NCBI GenBank assembly: GCA_010645155.1
Contig: CM021323.1
Coordinates: 5,371,768 to 5,435,767, forward strand
Direction of reading: 5' to 3'
Origin: Tigriopus japonicus
Lineage: Eukaryota > Arthropoda > Copepoda > Harpacticoida > Harpacticidae
DNA length: 64,000 nucleotides
Both the position numbers and the translations under genes were made by a program. Under the pieces are notes generated by a model. The model was not told the origin of the DNA and made no database searches. It saw nothing but the letters and a program-made list of their open reading frames with translations. Below, in pieces: positions 44,801 to 54,112 of this stretch. Position 1 is the stretch's first letter. Every line of letters begins with the position of its first letter.

Positions 44801-47392
44801 CGTCAATTTGTGCAAGACGAAAAGGCCTCCCTCCCTTCGGACTTCGACCGTGGCTACATTGATTCGTTTCTCCGAGCTCAAGCCAAAGGACGAGCTTCCG
44901 GAGATTATTTCACAGATGAGCAACTCATCATTTCTGTACAAGATTTCTTTACGGGTGGTTCAGGTATTACACACTTGCTAATACCATTATAGAGAGGGGG
45001 CCTCTGGTTTAGACAGCTCATTTTCGAAAGCCTTGAGTGAGTGTCGTTCATAAAGGAAGAAAAAATGAACAGATGAAACGGATACAATTTCTCTCTTTTT
45101 CCTTCAAAGGACAAGTTTGGAGATTTTTTCTGTAAATTGAGAACCTTGTTCAAATACACGCACCTTCTCAAAAGTAAAGCCAACGATGGAAACTGTTTGT
45201 ACGTAGTCAACTGTCCGATTCATGTTTTTCTAGGTACAATGTCCAAAACCCTCGCCTATGCTTTCCTGTACATGATCAATCATCCAGACGCCCAAACGAG
45301 AGCCCGAAAGGAAATTGAATCCGTTTTGGGTAAGTTGCAAACGATTTTAGAGTTCTTAAACTCTTAGAAACTAGAGTATATGTAGACAACACCTCTTGTG
45401 GACAACTTTGGAACTACCAAATTGACACTGTCAACCCGTGTTGTTTGTGTTGCGGATTTTTTAATATCGTGACAAGGAAAGAGATTCCCCGTAAAGAAAG
45501 TTAAATATTAGCGTTACTACATAATATGTAAAATAAACATTTTTATAATGTTTGGTCTACCACCTGATCCAATTTAAAGTTGCACTACCTTTCAAAAGTC
45601 AAAATGGTATTTCTTTTTAAAAACATTGAGTCTAATTTAAGGCCGCATGTTAACGTACATAATTCAAAAGCGAGAGCATACCAAAACAAGTTAAATTAGC
45701 ATTCGTCGAGTATATACTCTCCCTAGCTGCGGCGTTTCAAACACAGGAGTTGTCACGAGTATATACTCAAGGCCGGTTAATCTGACTTGATTTTGGTGTG
45801 CTCTCGCTTTTGAATTACTGTAGGTGCGTTAACATGCAGCCTTAAGATTTACATTCTATCCCCCTCCACACAATAAAAAGTAAGGACATCAGCTGTTTGC
45901 CGCTCCTCTTCAAAGTATGCCCGTACAGTTCTCTAGACAGCATTGTGGTAGTTAAATCGAATCGGAAATGAAAGAAAACCAACAAAGTTTCCCTTTTTTG
46001 GCATTGAATGGGCAATGTTCAGGGCATTCTCTGACAAACAACTTTTCCCTTTGGAAATCCTTGGCAACGGCTTAATCCACATAGTATTTGAGTATGTTCA
46101 TGGCTGCAAAAATGAGTTCGATATTCTTCAAACTTTGTATACGTAGTAGAACTCCAGTTAACAAGGAAACGTACCATCCGATGATACAATTAAAATCTTT
46201 CAGTAGAAAAAGAAAATCTGATTGACATGTGCCTGTGGTATCACAGAATGAAGAAGAACTTAATTTCTATGACATTGCGGTTGAATGGATAACAAAATCC
46301 TCAACAAGGCTTGACGTGATGTCATTCCTCTTTAAATAATTTGCACATCAACATGATATAGTTACAATATTTTGTCAATGTCGTGTTTCTTTAGCTTTTG
46401 AAAACAAACCACCATTCTTTTTGACCGCGGTTTCAAGTTATTTGTTCGCAAGAATTCGAACGTTTTCATTTAATGCATGACATTTTAGCTTAAATCTCTG
46501 AGAGGATTTGATTGGAACACAAAGAAAGCCATAGAAGATTCCCAAGCCAAGTTTCAAAACACTTACCTAAATTCCGACGCTTAAAACCGTCCTGCAAAAT
46601 TCAGCTGACGATGCTTGGAACCAAATGGCTAGAGATAGGTCATAACTTAAAGTTCTTGGCTAAAGCAAGCTTCATCTTATGCCAAATTTTTGATAAATTT
46701 AAGAAAGTAAAACCCTTCATTGCATGTAGCTCAAGCTTTGCAATTTGGAAGTTCTGACACATCTCTAGTCATTTGGCCCCAAGTCTCGTTTGCTAAATTC
46801 GTCCATGTTCAATAACTCATTTTTTGCACACAGGCGATCGGGACGAGGTCACTTTGGAGGACCGCCCGTCTTTGCCTTTCGTCGAGGCCATTGTTATGGA
46901 GGTTCAGCGTTTATCCAGTGTTCTACCCATTGCACCTCCTCGCATTCCCACCAAAGATATTTGGATCGGGAACCATTTAATCAAAAAGGGTACTCAAGTC
47001 CAGATCAACTTGTACTCTCTTCATCGAAACGAGACTCATTGGACAGATCCGGAGGATTTCAAACCCGAGCGTTTTCTCGATGATCACGGTCAACTCAAGA
47101 GCCACGATGAATGGCTCCAACCATTTGGTTATGGTTGGTTATACCTTGTTAATGAGAAATTGCCCTAGCAAGCAGAGTACTAATGAATGGACTGTCATTT
47201 TCAGGCAAACGGAAATGTCTGGGTGAAACTGTGGCTAAGCTTACTGTGCTCCTCTTCCTGGCCAATTTTCTAGCCACCTTTAGATTTTCTCGCATTCCTG
47301 AAACGGCTCCTTTGAGCGTGGATCCCGTTGGGGGTTTAACCATTGGACCACAAAAATTCAGTGCTCAAGTGGAGATCATCAAGAAGACGTAG
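32815..47392 (+). CDS. Cytochrome P450 (CYP2 clan)
   Basis: Eight exons: 32815-32896, 41769-42026, 42092-42246, 42422-42647, 44772-44963, 45234-45329, 46834-47133 and 47205-47392. All phases agree and give 498 residues, a normal microsomal P450 length. Exon 1 is the membrane anchor (MWLFVLFFVAICLYTYVPLW), and the exon 1/2 join recreates the proline hinge PPGPFVFPMMGSLPSLG. Later motifs are C-helix WKEQR, K-helix EVQR (359-362), FKPERF, and heme loop PFGYGKRKCLG with C441 as the iron ligand. The I-helix reads GGSGTMS, so the usual acid (D/E) is G305. P450s of this clan oxidise steroids, fatty acids or xenobiotics on the ER membrane; the substrate cannot be told. Weakest link: the 8.9-kb first intron. 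Confidence 0.9.
33626..35194. mobile_element. Non-autonomous hAT-like element with 30-bp minisatellite
   Basis: Ends are CAGGGTTGCCAGGT and inverted TTGGCAACCCTG. It is flanked by a perfect 8-bp duplication CTTATGTT (33618-33625 and 35195-35202). The 1,569-bp interior has no transposase. Both flanks of the interior are rich in CGCCA motifs, and 34951-35100 is a minisatellite built from them. Confidence 0.85.
34951..35100. repeat. Minisatellite, 30-bp unit
   Basis: Five nearly perfect copies of a unit beginning AAAATCGCCAGATTTATCGC and ending CAGTGATGTC. The open frames on both strands here are produced by the repeat. Confidence 0.9.
35248..35454. mobile_element. hAT MITE with CAGGGGTGTGCAAAC end
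   Basis: The right end, read on the minus strand, starts CAGGGGTGTGCAAACTTAT, followed by GGGCC and CGCGGGCCACA. The left end carries GGGGCGGGTCAAATGTGGCC and GCGAGC. The CAGGGGTGTGCAAA terminus is widespread in animal hAT elements. No target duplication could be matched. Confidence 0.65.
36212..38274. mobile_element. Unclassified 2,063-bp insertion
   Basis: It is bounded by an 8-bp duplication ATGAATCA of the host MITE, so it moved as a unit. Its ends (GGGATAACC and GGGGTTCCTGC) show no long inverted repeats, though CAGGGA and CAGGAA could be very short ones if the border is shifted. Inside, 36690-37240 is a foldback, and 37717-38103 is open for about 128 codons. Confidence 0.6.
37717..38103 (+). 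CDS. Hypothetical open frame inside the 2-kb insertion
   Basis: The frame follows a good splice-acceptor-like tract (CACTTTGTTTCAAG) and has no ATG at its start; the first ATG lies 38 bases in. It begins with a Cys/His-rich patch (CDCLCSHSNPD), has a mixed middle, and ends in a strongly basic tail (MRRVKRVLRRLKSR). I recognise no family. Being inside a mobile insert, it may be a transposon protein or a captured exon. Confidence 0.25.
   Translation, partial: RCDCLCSHSNPDQMADLIQNHQKCPSIVIANSISDLDSILLQNETILVLSFSYGNGSCVVEVLKRRNTPDITTDTSVQHCFTEVGLIGEARFHLRIFLIVMRTKILWRAECQKFMRRVKRVLRRLKSR
38378..39963. other. P450 intron 1, AT-rich part
   Basis: Short frames only (for example 39354-39632). No element could be delimited. 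Confidence 0.45.
39964..40116 (+). pseudogene. LINE C-terminal fragment
   Basis: An open frame reads SLRREYVGADPLTALKAGLD, then KFLNTIPDQPTIQG and SADSNSLVDQ up to a TAA. The LDxxLxxIPDQP...SNSLxxQ pattern is like the ends of crustacean non-LTR retrotransposon ORF2 proteins as I remember them. The frame upstream is broken. Homologous to 26785-26920. Confidence 0.6.
42648..44771 (+). other. P450 intron 4 (2.1 kb)
   Basis: Donor AAAG|GTTTGG, acceptor TTTTCCAG. AT-rich, with a 117-codon frame at 44266-44619 that has hydrophobic stretches but no recognisable family. Confidence 0.8.
45641..45841. mobile_element. MITE, GGCCGCATGTTAACG family, single copy
   Basis: 201 bp with ends GGCCGCATGTTAACG and inverted GTTAACATGCAGCC, flanked by TTAA on both sides. 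It is the undisturbed reference for the nested pair at 3657-4053. Confidence 0.8.
46598..46800. mobile_element. MITE, TTCAGCTGG family, in P450 intron
   Basis: Left AATTCAGCTGACGATGCTTG with AACCAAATGGCTAGAGAT, right ACATCTCTAGTCATTTGGCC and CAAGTCTCG...AAATT. It ends 33 bases before exon 7, so it supplies the sequence just upstream of the acceptor. Confidence 0.65.
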
Positions 47393-47428
47393 AGTTCTGG
47401 GAATTTCCAGAATTTCAAACATTCCAAA

Positions 47429-47434
47429 TTTATT
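47429..47434 (-). terminator. Poly(A) signal of the fucosyltransferase gene
   Basis: AATAAA on the minus strand, 65 bases after the stop at 47499, and 36 bases from the P450 stop on the other strand. Confidence 0.5.
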
Positions 47435-47498
47435 GTTCCTGAGATGACTTTTATATCCATTATTGATTGTCATTTGAAATACAATTTTGAAGCTGGAG

Positions 47499-50400
47499 TT
47501 AGATGAACGTCCAGTCTGGAATGTTGGCTTTTCGGATTTCTTTGACCTCTTTCATGGCATCGAATCCCTTGGGCAATAAGGTCTGACCACCGGCCAATAA
47601 AGCACCCCACATGCCGAATGTCCCATAGGTGATTATGGAATGATTCACTTGTCCCAAAAGGGCCATGTCGTTCCCTGCAAAATCCAACTTTGGTTTTTAG
47701 CATGCATAAACAGAAGTCGTGCTTGTTACGACCAACATTTAGAGCCTGCGATTTTCTGTTGATAGTAGGAATGATTTTCCTAGTGTCATGCAAAAGTCAT
47801 CAAGAGTGTCAAACTAGCGGATTCAAACCTCTGTACTTATGATAAAACTCATTCTTAGGAATGGCCGTTCCTTTCAAAAGCATTAGAAGTAAATCTATGA
47901 AATGCGGCTTTGATGGAACATATGAGGTCGGTTGTTGAGGTGGCTTGGAAATATAGTAGAAGTATAAAAGAAGCAAATGAAATGGAGTCGAAATAACCAT
48001 GCTCGATCAAGCTTCGTTACAAAAGATAAGATTTGCTTTTCCTATACTTCCGAACTACCTCAACAACCGACTCATGGGCTTTTAATTCTATCTGTATTGT
48101 TCATGTAAAGTTCAGCACAAAGCCTATCCTGATTCATTAATAAGTCGCATGTAATATTGTTGAATTGTGAAATGTAAGACAATTATCACTTATCCAAGTA
48201 GAGAAAAACAGAAGTCAAGACAACGGTTTGAGATAAATTTCAGAGATAAATATTTACAAAAAAAAATATTTTCTTCCATAATGTAAATAATGATATACAA
48301 CGTTAAAGTTGTGCAAAATAAAAGAGGAAAGGCAAACTTGAAATTCTGCACTTTGATTTGAGAAACCAATGTTCACGGTTGTGCATGGGCACCAAAAAAA
48401 ATCACACAATCGTACCAATTTCAGGACTTGCGGTCAAGCGATCTTTTGGAAGAAACTCTACTCGGGATTTCCGGCTTCCCGCGTAAAAACAATGCCCGTT
48501 ACAGTCTCCAATCTCACTTTCAGCCCATTCCAGGTCATCACTCACAACAAAAAAGAGCGGACACTAAAACATATTTGGGAAGAAGTGAATCAAAACTTTA
48601 ATACGTAACATTCAAGCTCGGGAAAAAACGTGGAACATTTGTTACGTCGTAAAGCATAGGCGAAAGTTCAATTTTGAGCAAGACAAATAGCTATTTGTTT
48701 GTTGTGAAGCAGAAATTATAGACGTTTCAAGGTTTAAGATCAGCTGACGATCACGCACGTTGACACCAACTGACCCAAGAAGCACTGAATTTCTGGAGTG
48801 GGAGGCTAAAGGTGAGAATTTTGATTTCCAGAAGAATTAATTCACTTGCGTTCTTCTACAAATGAGACCTGGCTTGTATTAAGTAGACGACGTATTTCAG
48901 TGAAAAGTTATGCCTTCTCAAACTTTTGTACTGAAGAGAGCATAGAATGAATGACTTCGCCCTTTTGTGGTAAAACAATTAACAGAAAAGGGATAATTCA
49001 TTCATTCTCGTTTGGATTTGCACTGAACTTTGACAGAGCATAACTTTTGACTCCGACGTTCAGTTGAGCTGAAAATTGAAATACTATATACTCAAGTCAA
49101 CATAGACAGGATCTCACCTGCAGAAGACCGTAGTTGATTTGTTCCTCCAGGAAATCATGATTTTTTCCGTTAGCCTCCCAGTCCAGTGAAATTCAGTGGT
49201 TCTTGGCGGACCCTATGCCTAAAATACCTGCTCCACAGAAAAAAACACATTCCCGCCCTTTACTTTATATGCACTTGTGCAACATATCTTTTTAAAATTG
49301 AGAGAATTTGCTTCCCAGATAATCTTCAAAGAATGTACTTTCATAAGCATTATGTTTCTTAAAACGTTTCCCTTAATGTTCGTGTCGTTATTGTACGTTT
49401 TTAAACTAAGTCATTCTTCGATAGTTATCCCCCAAAACGTCCTTTGCTACCATCAGTGTATTTTTCAAATTAGTTGACGAACGATCGAGAACATGCACAG
49501 CCTTCATAACGCCCTGTCATTCAAAAACTGTTAATGAAATGCGCAATTTCATCGATAGGACGTTCTAAGAAAGCATTTCAGGGATGCTCTCCGTCAAGAC
49601 AAAGAGTTCCGTTTTACTCCTATGCCTTTCAAGAGTGACGACATGCATCACTCTCGAGAATAGAGTGTCAATTGCATGCATTGATTTTAAGACACCTGAC
49701 ATGATGAAGAAGGCCAAAGTTTTTGACACTGCTTGCGCAGCCCGGACAAGTTTGTCAGCCACGTCAATGCAACTCGGGATTCCCAATAGTCTCAATTTGC
49801 ATTGCATGGATTGGAAGACATGCTCGGGCTTGGGGATCATCTATCTCACCTTCAAGGCTCCTTTGAACCATTCGATGGCCTCAAAGTAATACTCTCGTTT
49901 GACGTAGCCAACCTGATAGAGACTTTTGAGATGCCCAGCATAGTCTCCTCGGCGAATATGAATACTGACGAATGAAATGTCTTCGAATTTGCACACGTGT
50001 GACCCTGGAATGGCAAAATTAAGAAGGCATTGATTAATTAAGATTAGATGATAAGGCTGTTCTCAATGGTTGAGTGGATTAAATTTAACGTGGTATTGAC
50101 TCAGCAAGACATTTCCGATGGTCAAAAAACATAAGATTGAAAGCGGACGATTCCTCTTTTTAGTAATAAGTTTTGAAACCGACGGAATAAAATCAGGCAT
50201 TCTTAAACGACATGCCCGTTTCAAATATGGTTGTTGTTGGTCAACTCTGTGGTTATACTTTTTATGGTCCTGAAACTAGTTTTTATATCTTTGGAACAAA
50301 GCCTTTAATTGGCTCATCATTATTGAAATCCGAGGTCAGAGATTCCTAACTTTTAGAGACATATTTTCTTGCAGTTAATTTTTGCTTGCCACTATTTGCT

Positions 50401-53400
50401 TCTCCATGGAAATAACAATAGGTCGGTTGTTGAGGGGATTTGAAGGCATAGTAAAAGCAAAGTGGGACAGAGATATCTAGACTGCTGGATGTCTCACGAC
50501 CGACACCTTGGTTGGTAAAACATTACAATGAACAGTCTCCTGGTAATTGATCATAACCGGTTAATTGTATTGTTTTGCCAACCAAGGAAATGGTCGGTCA
50601 GAGATATCAAGCAGTGTAGATATCTATGAGTAAGACAAAGTAGAAATAACCGTGCTTGAGTAAAGTCTCAGTAAATGTACATTATAGCGAATAAAAACGC
50701 AACTTATGTGGTGAAGCTATACTCAAGCATGTCTATGTTTACTGCAATACTCAACTTTACTTCCAAGTGCCCTCAGCAAATGATCTTTTATCTAGTACTG
50801 CAAATTTAACATTTTCAGTTGCTAAGTATTTGCATCAAAATCAACTTTAAAATGAAACTACAAGCACAATTTATCACTTTTGTATTCAGGGGTTTAGCTT
50901 TAAATCATCCAGTTGAGCGTCTTTCCTATCAAACGTTCGGTTTCATTAAAGAGCCCATTTCATAAAAAACACAAAAGGAAGGTTAGAAAAGAACTTCTAT
51001 TTGGAGTAACTTTTGTCTAAATGCTTTTGAGATTTGGCATAGATGTCTTGACTACTGAATGTCTTATGACTGACCGCTTGGTTGGTAAACCAGTACAATC
51101 AACATCTACCTAGCAATTGGACACAAACCAGTTTATTGTACTGCTTTGACAACCATGCGGTCAGTCGTAAGACCTCCAGTAATCTAGATATCTTGGAAAC
51201 AAAGTTCTTAACAAAACAAAGGTTACTGGTTCGTTTTCCAAGTCCAACATTTTTCCTTTCTAAGCACGATGTCCTGTTAGAAACTTGAAGTTATTACATC
51301 TTGAAGTATTGAAAAGGTACAATTCAATGTTAAAAGCCTTAAAATCGCAAGCTTGGTATGGTGAATATGTGAAGGAGAACCCCCTAGAAAGTATACTGTC
51401 ACAGAGTGCCACTCTTGGCATTTTCCTTTCAGGGCTAGTTTCAAGCTTATGATTGGCCATTATTCACTTCAAAAGTATTGGCTGAGCTTACTAAAAGATG
51501 AAGCGGGAGAATGCGTCACCAACTTGTTCGTGGAATCATGCACTTTCGCTTATAATTCTAGGATTCACGACCCATTTGAAGCATTGGGCTTGGCACCCCT
51601 ATAAATCACCTTCGAGTTCCTCTGAATTCCGCTGGAAAGTTTTCCGCTTTTCCAGGAACTCTGTCCGGGACAGTTCCAAGTTTCGTTGAGCATTGAGGAC
51701 AAAACGATCCTTCATACGGAACACAGATTTCAGGGAAGGCGAGATTTCTTTGAAGAGATGGACCTCATTTGGATATTGACCGACGTCAATGGTTTGACCA
51801 AAGAGGTAATTGGATCCCTCAGGGGAAAATAAAATCGAATAGTCATAGTTCAAGATTTTTTCATCAATCAGCCTGAAACAAAAGGTTGTTTTTGAGATTT
51901 GGTTAATGAAGACTAGCAATCGAAGAATTTTTTTTCAACTGATGGGTCGGAGGGTTGAGCCTCGCCCGGCCAGCGAAACCAGCCATCACATCGTCCAGTT
52001 TTTCTGATAGGCATTCTTATGTCCGGTATCAGATTGGTTCTCCGTCTATGGGTGTGGAACAGCGTCTAAAAGTTTCCTTGAAGAAAGGTTGGGGAGGAGA
52101 ATCGAACCTGGGACCTCTTTCACTACAGGAAACTGCGCTGACCACTATACCACACCTCCTCCCTTGCAGATTGCATTCTTTCATTTTCAAACATGTGGCT
52201 TGAACCTTGGGCTTTGAAATCAAACTGGACCAGTGTTTTTGGAAGCTTAAAGGGTGAATAAATTACACTTTCTTCAGCATTATTTTCCGTCCGATGCGTT
52301 GCATTCAATATTTGATTTTAAATTTAAGTTAACGTTTCGAAGATACTTTTTAGGGAATTTGAAAAATTGGACACGATCAAATACTAGTTTCCTTTCTTAA
52401 GAACACCGGTTATTCCATACGCTTGAACTAAAACAAAGCAGATGTATTCAGCATACATATACGTATATTGTACCAAGAACCACTAAATTTCACTGGACTG
52501 AGAGGCTAACGAGAGGAATCATGATTTCCCGAAGGAACACTTCAAATACGTTCTTCAACAAGTGAGACCTTGCCTATGTTGATAAGAATACGTGTTTCAA
52601 TTATCAGCTTAATCGAACGTCGGAGTCAAAAGTTATGATCTCTCAAAGTTCAGTGCAAATCTTACCGAGAAGGAATGAACTAGCCCTTTTGTGGTAAAAT
52701 GATTACTACAAAAGGGCGAATTCATTCATTCTAAGCTCTCTTCAGTACATAAGTTTGAGAAGGCACAACTTTTCACTCCGCCACTCGATTGAGCTGAAAA
52801 TTGAATTACGTCGTCTACTGAATACAAGCCAGGCCTGGTTTGCAGAAGAACGCAATTGAATTTATCCTTCAAGAAATCATAATGCTCACCGTTAGCCTCC
52901 CACTCCAGTTTTCAGTGCTTCTTGATTGTACATACATTGTACACATACGAGCATCAATTGAATGGAGGGCTTCTCAAAAAGCGCTAAGGGGTCTTGGTAA
53001 AAAAAAACGTAGTAAAATGTAAGAACGTAAGTAAAATCTCGCCAACCACAACAGTTCTCCACCTCAAATTTTGGGACCTTAAATGTTTATGAAGAATGTA
53101 AAATTAAATACCATTGTCATTCTCTCGGAGTCCTTTCTTTTGGTAGTATACATAAACATATATTACATATATATGTAATATGTAATATTATACACAGATA
53201 TAACAAAAATATAAACATAGTCATGGTAATTGCAATTTCAAAAATACAACACCTGTGGGATAAAAAAAAACAGCAAAGTTTTGTCAGATAGGATAAAATG
53301 AATGTCTATAACTTGTTGCAATTTTGAAAGGACACAAGTTTTACCACGAAAACCGTTAATTGTGAAAGTACTAACTACTAACTACTAACAGCTTCAGGAA

Positions 53401-54112
53401 TTAAGGGGTGTTCGAAACATCAGCGTGGTCACAGAAGTAATTTAAAAAGATGGAAATGATGCACCAAATACAGTGCAAGTACAATTGTCGGCTCTTAAAA
53501 TGTGGAATTCTGAACTTTAATCTTTATAATCATGTAATGTTAAAAATGAAACTGTTGGGTGATTTAATGAAATAATTCCTTAGTAATCAACCCTTGTTGT
53601 TGATAAGAATATTCTAAAATGAATGAAATAAACCTGCTCAAGTGGCAAAACTCAAGTCTGCTATGGAGAGGTCATAAGAATATTACAAACAAACTCAAAA
53701 TCAATGAACCTAACGCTGTCCCCTAACTGATAAAGATCCAACTTCCAGTATATTTTGCCCCTCACCTAAATGGATTCTTCCACTTGTAGGCTTGATAATT
53801 TGGCATTTCGTCTTCTAAAACATTGAGATCCAGGTCCTCAAAGTATCCCCAGAGCAATTCCGCTTGCTCTCGCGTCACGAAAGGAACCACATTGAATTTC
53901 TGTGAAAAGGCAATGAGCGTGGCCACCGAGCTCATCTGATTGCCCAAACGTCCCCGACCAAAACTGACAAATCGAGACGTCTCCATTGGATCAAGGTGTT
54001 CTTGCCATGTCAAATTTAATGCCATGTATCCAACCCAGATAACAACGGCTGCAATCCCAAGCAGGGTCTTCAAAATCTCATGGAAAGCCAGACGAGCAAA
54101 CCTGATTGCCAT
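47499..54112 (-). CDS. Galactoside alpha-1,2-fucosyltransferase (GT11, FUT1/FUT2-like)
   Basis: Five minus-strand exons: 54112-53766, 51872-51610, 50004-49850, 48563-48416 and 47674-47499. All phases agree and give 362 residues; human FUT1 and FUT2 have 365 and 343. Residues 1-12 are cytosolic and about 13-35 form a signal-anchor helix, so it is a type II Golgi protein. GT11 motifs are FGRGRLGNQMSSVATL (51-66), the GDP-fucose site HIRRGDY (219-225), FFVVSDDLEWAE in exon 4, and NHSIITYGTFGMWGALLAGG near the end. It adds fucose alpha-1,2 to terminal galactose on glycans. The ATG at 54112 is chosen because the upstream in-frame TTG is not a start. The gene is convergent with the P450. Confidence 0.9.
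47675..48415 (-). other. Fucosyltransferase intron 4
   Basis: Donor ATTG|GTACGA, acceptor TTTTGCAG. It holds a short foldback at about 47925-48076 (GGTCGGTTGTTGAGG and its inverse), part of which recurs at 50418-50672. Confidence 0.8.
48564..49849 (-). other. Fucosyltransferase intron 3
   Basis: Donor AAG|GTGAGA, acceptor ATGTTTTAG. Holds MITE copy C (48776-49205). Around 49565-49845 frames are open on both strands. The plus frame has a faint patatin-like stretch (FKTPD...KAKVFDTACAARTS), too weak to call. Confidence 0.8.
48776..49205. mobile_element. Foldback MITE family CAAGAAGCAC, copy C
   Basis: 430 bp, CAAGAAGCACTGAATTTCTG on the left and GTGGTTCTTG on the right. Flanks ACTGACC and GCGGACC match at 5 of 7 positions, so it is an older copy. 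Confidence 0.85.
50418..50672. mobile_element. Partial foldback interrupted by a second MITE
   Basis: AGGTCGGTTGTTGAGG...AAAGCAAAGTGGGAC and, after the insert, AAAGTAGAAATAACCGTGCT match 47928-48010. The insert is the 155-bp foldback 50471-50625. Confidence 0.6.
50471..50625. mobile_element. Foldback MITE, AGATATCTA ends, copy 1
   Basis: AGATATCTAGACTGCTGGAT...CTTGGTTGGTAAAACA pairs with the inverted right arm TGTTTTGCCAACCAAGG...AGCAGTGTAGATATCT. Confidence 0.75.
51041..51194. mobile_element. Foldback MITE, AGATATCTA family, copy 2
   Basis: AGATGTCTTGACTACTGAAT...CTTGGTTGGTAAACCA and inverse ending AATCTAGATATCT. Diverged from copy 1, which lies 416 bases away. Confidence 0.75.
51928..52167 (-). 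repeat. tRNA-derived SINE
   Basis: On the minus strand a tRNA-like head carries an A box TGGTATAGTGG (52142-52152) and B box GGTTCGATTC (52100-52109). A 5-bp-like stem holds a loop CTGTAGT that would read anticodon GTA. The T stem does not pair, so this is not a working tRNA. An unrelated body follows, ending in an A tail at 51928-51935. The same tail sequence (GTCGGAGGGTTG after a T run) recurs at 63967-64000. Confidence 0.75.
52474..52924. mobile_element. Foldback MITE family CAAGAAGCAC, copy D
   Basis: 451 bp, CAAGAACCACTAAATTTCAC on the left and CAGTGCTTCTTG on the right, with perfect 7-bp flanks ATTGTAC (52467-52473 and 52925-52931). Confidence 0.9.

Larger units (their letters stand above)
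45330..46833 (+). other. P450 intron 6 (1.5 kb)
   Basis: Donor G|GTAAGT, acceptor TGCACACAG. Contains two MITEs (45641-45841 and 46598-46800). Confidence 0.85.
50005..51609 (-). other. Fucosyltransferase intron 2
   Basis: Donor GAAG|GTGATT, acceptor CATTCCAG. Contains the related foldbacks 50471-50625 and 51041-51194. Confidence 0.8.
51873..53765 (-). other. Fucosyltransferase intron 1
   Basis: Donor TTTAG|GTGAGG, acceptor TTTGTTTCAG. Contains a tRNA-derived SINE (51928-52167), MITE copy D (52474-52924) and an AT-rich tract near 53150-53210. Confidence 0.85.

Noticed and set aside
49565..49889. Patatin-like phospholipase fragment on the plus strand
   Set aside because: Only a faint FKTPD...ARTS resemblance, no GxSxG or DGG/A motif, and it overlaps fucosyltransferase exon 3; not enough to annotate.
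52083..52167. A tRNA-Tyr gene on the minus strand
   Set aside because: A and B boxes are present, but the T stem does not pair and an unrelated body with an A tail follows, so it is a SINE head.
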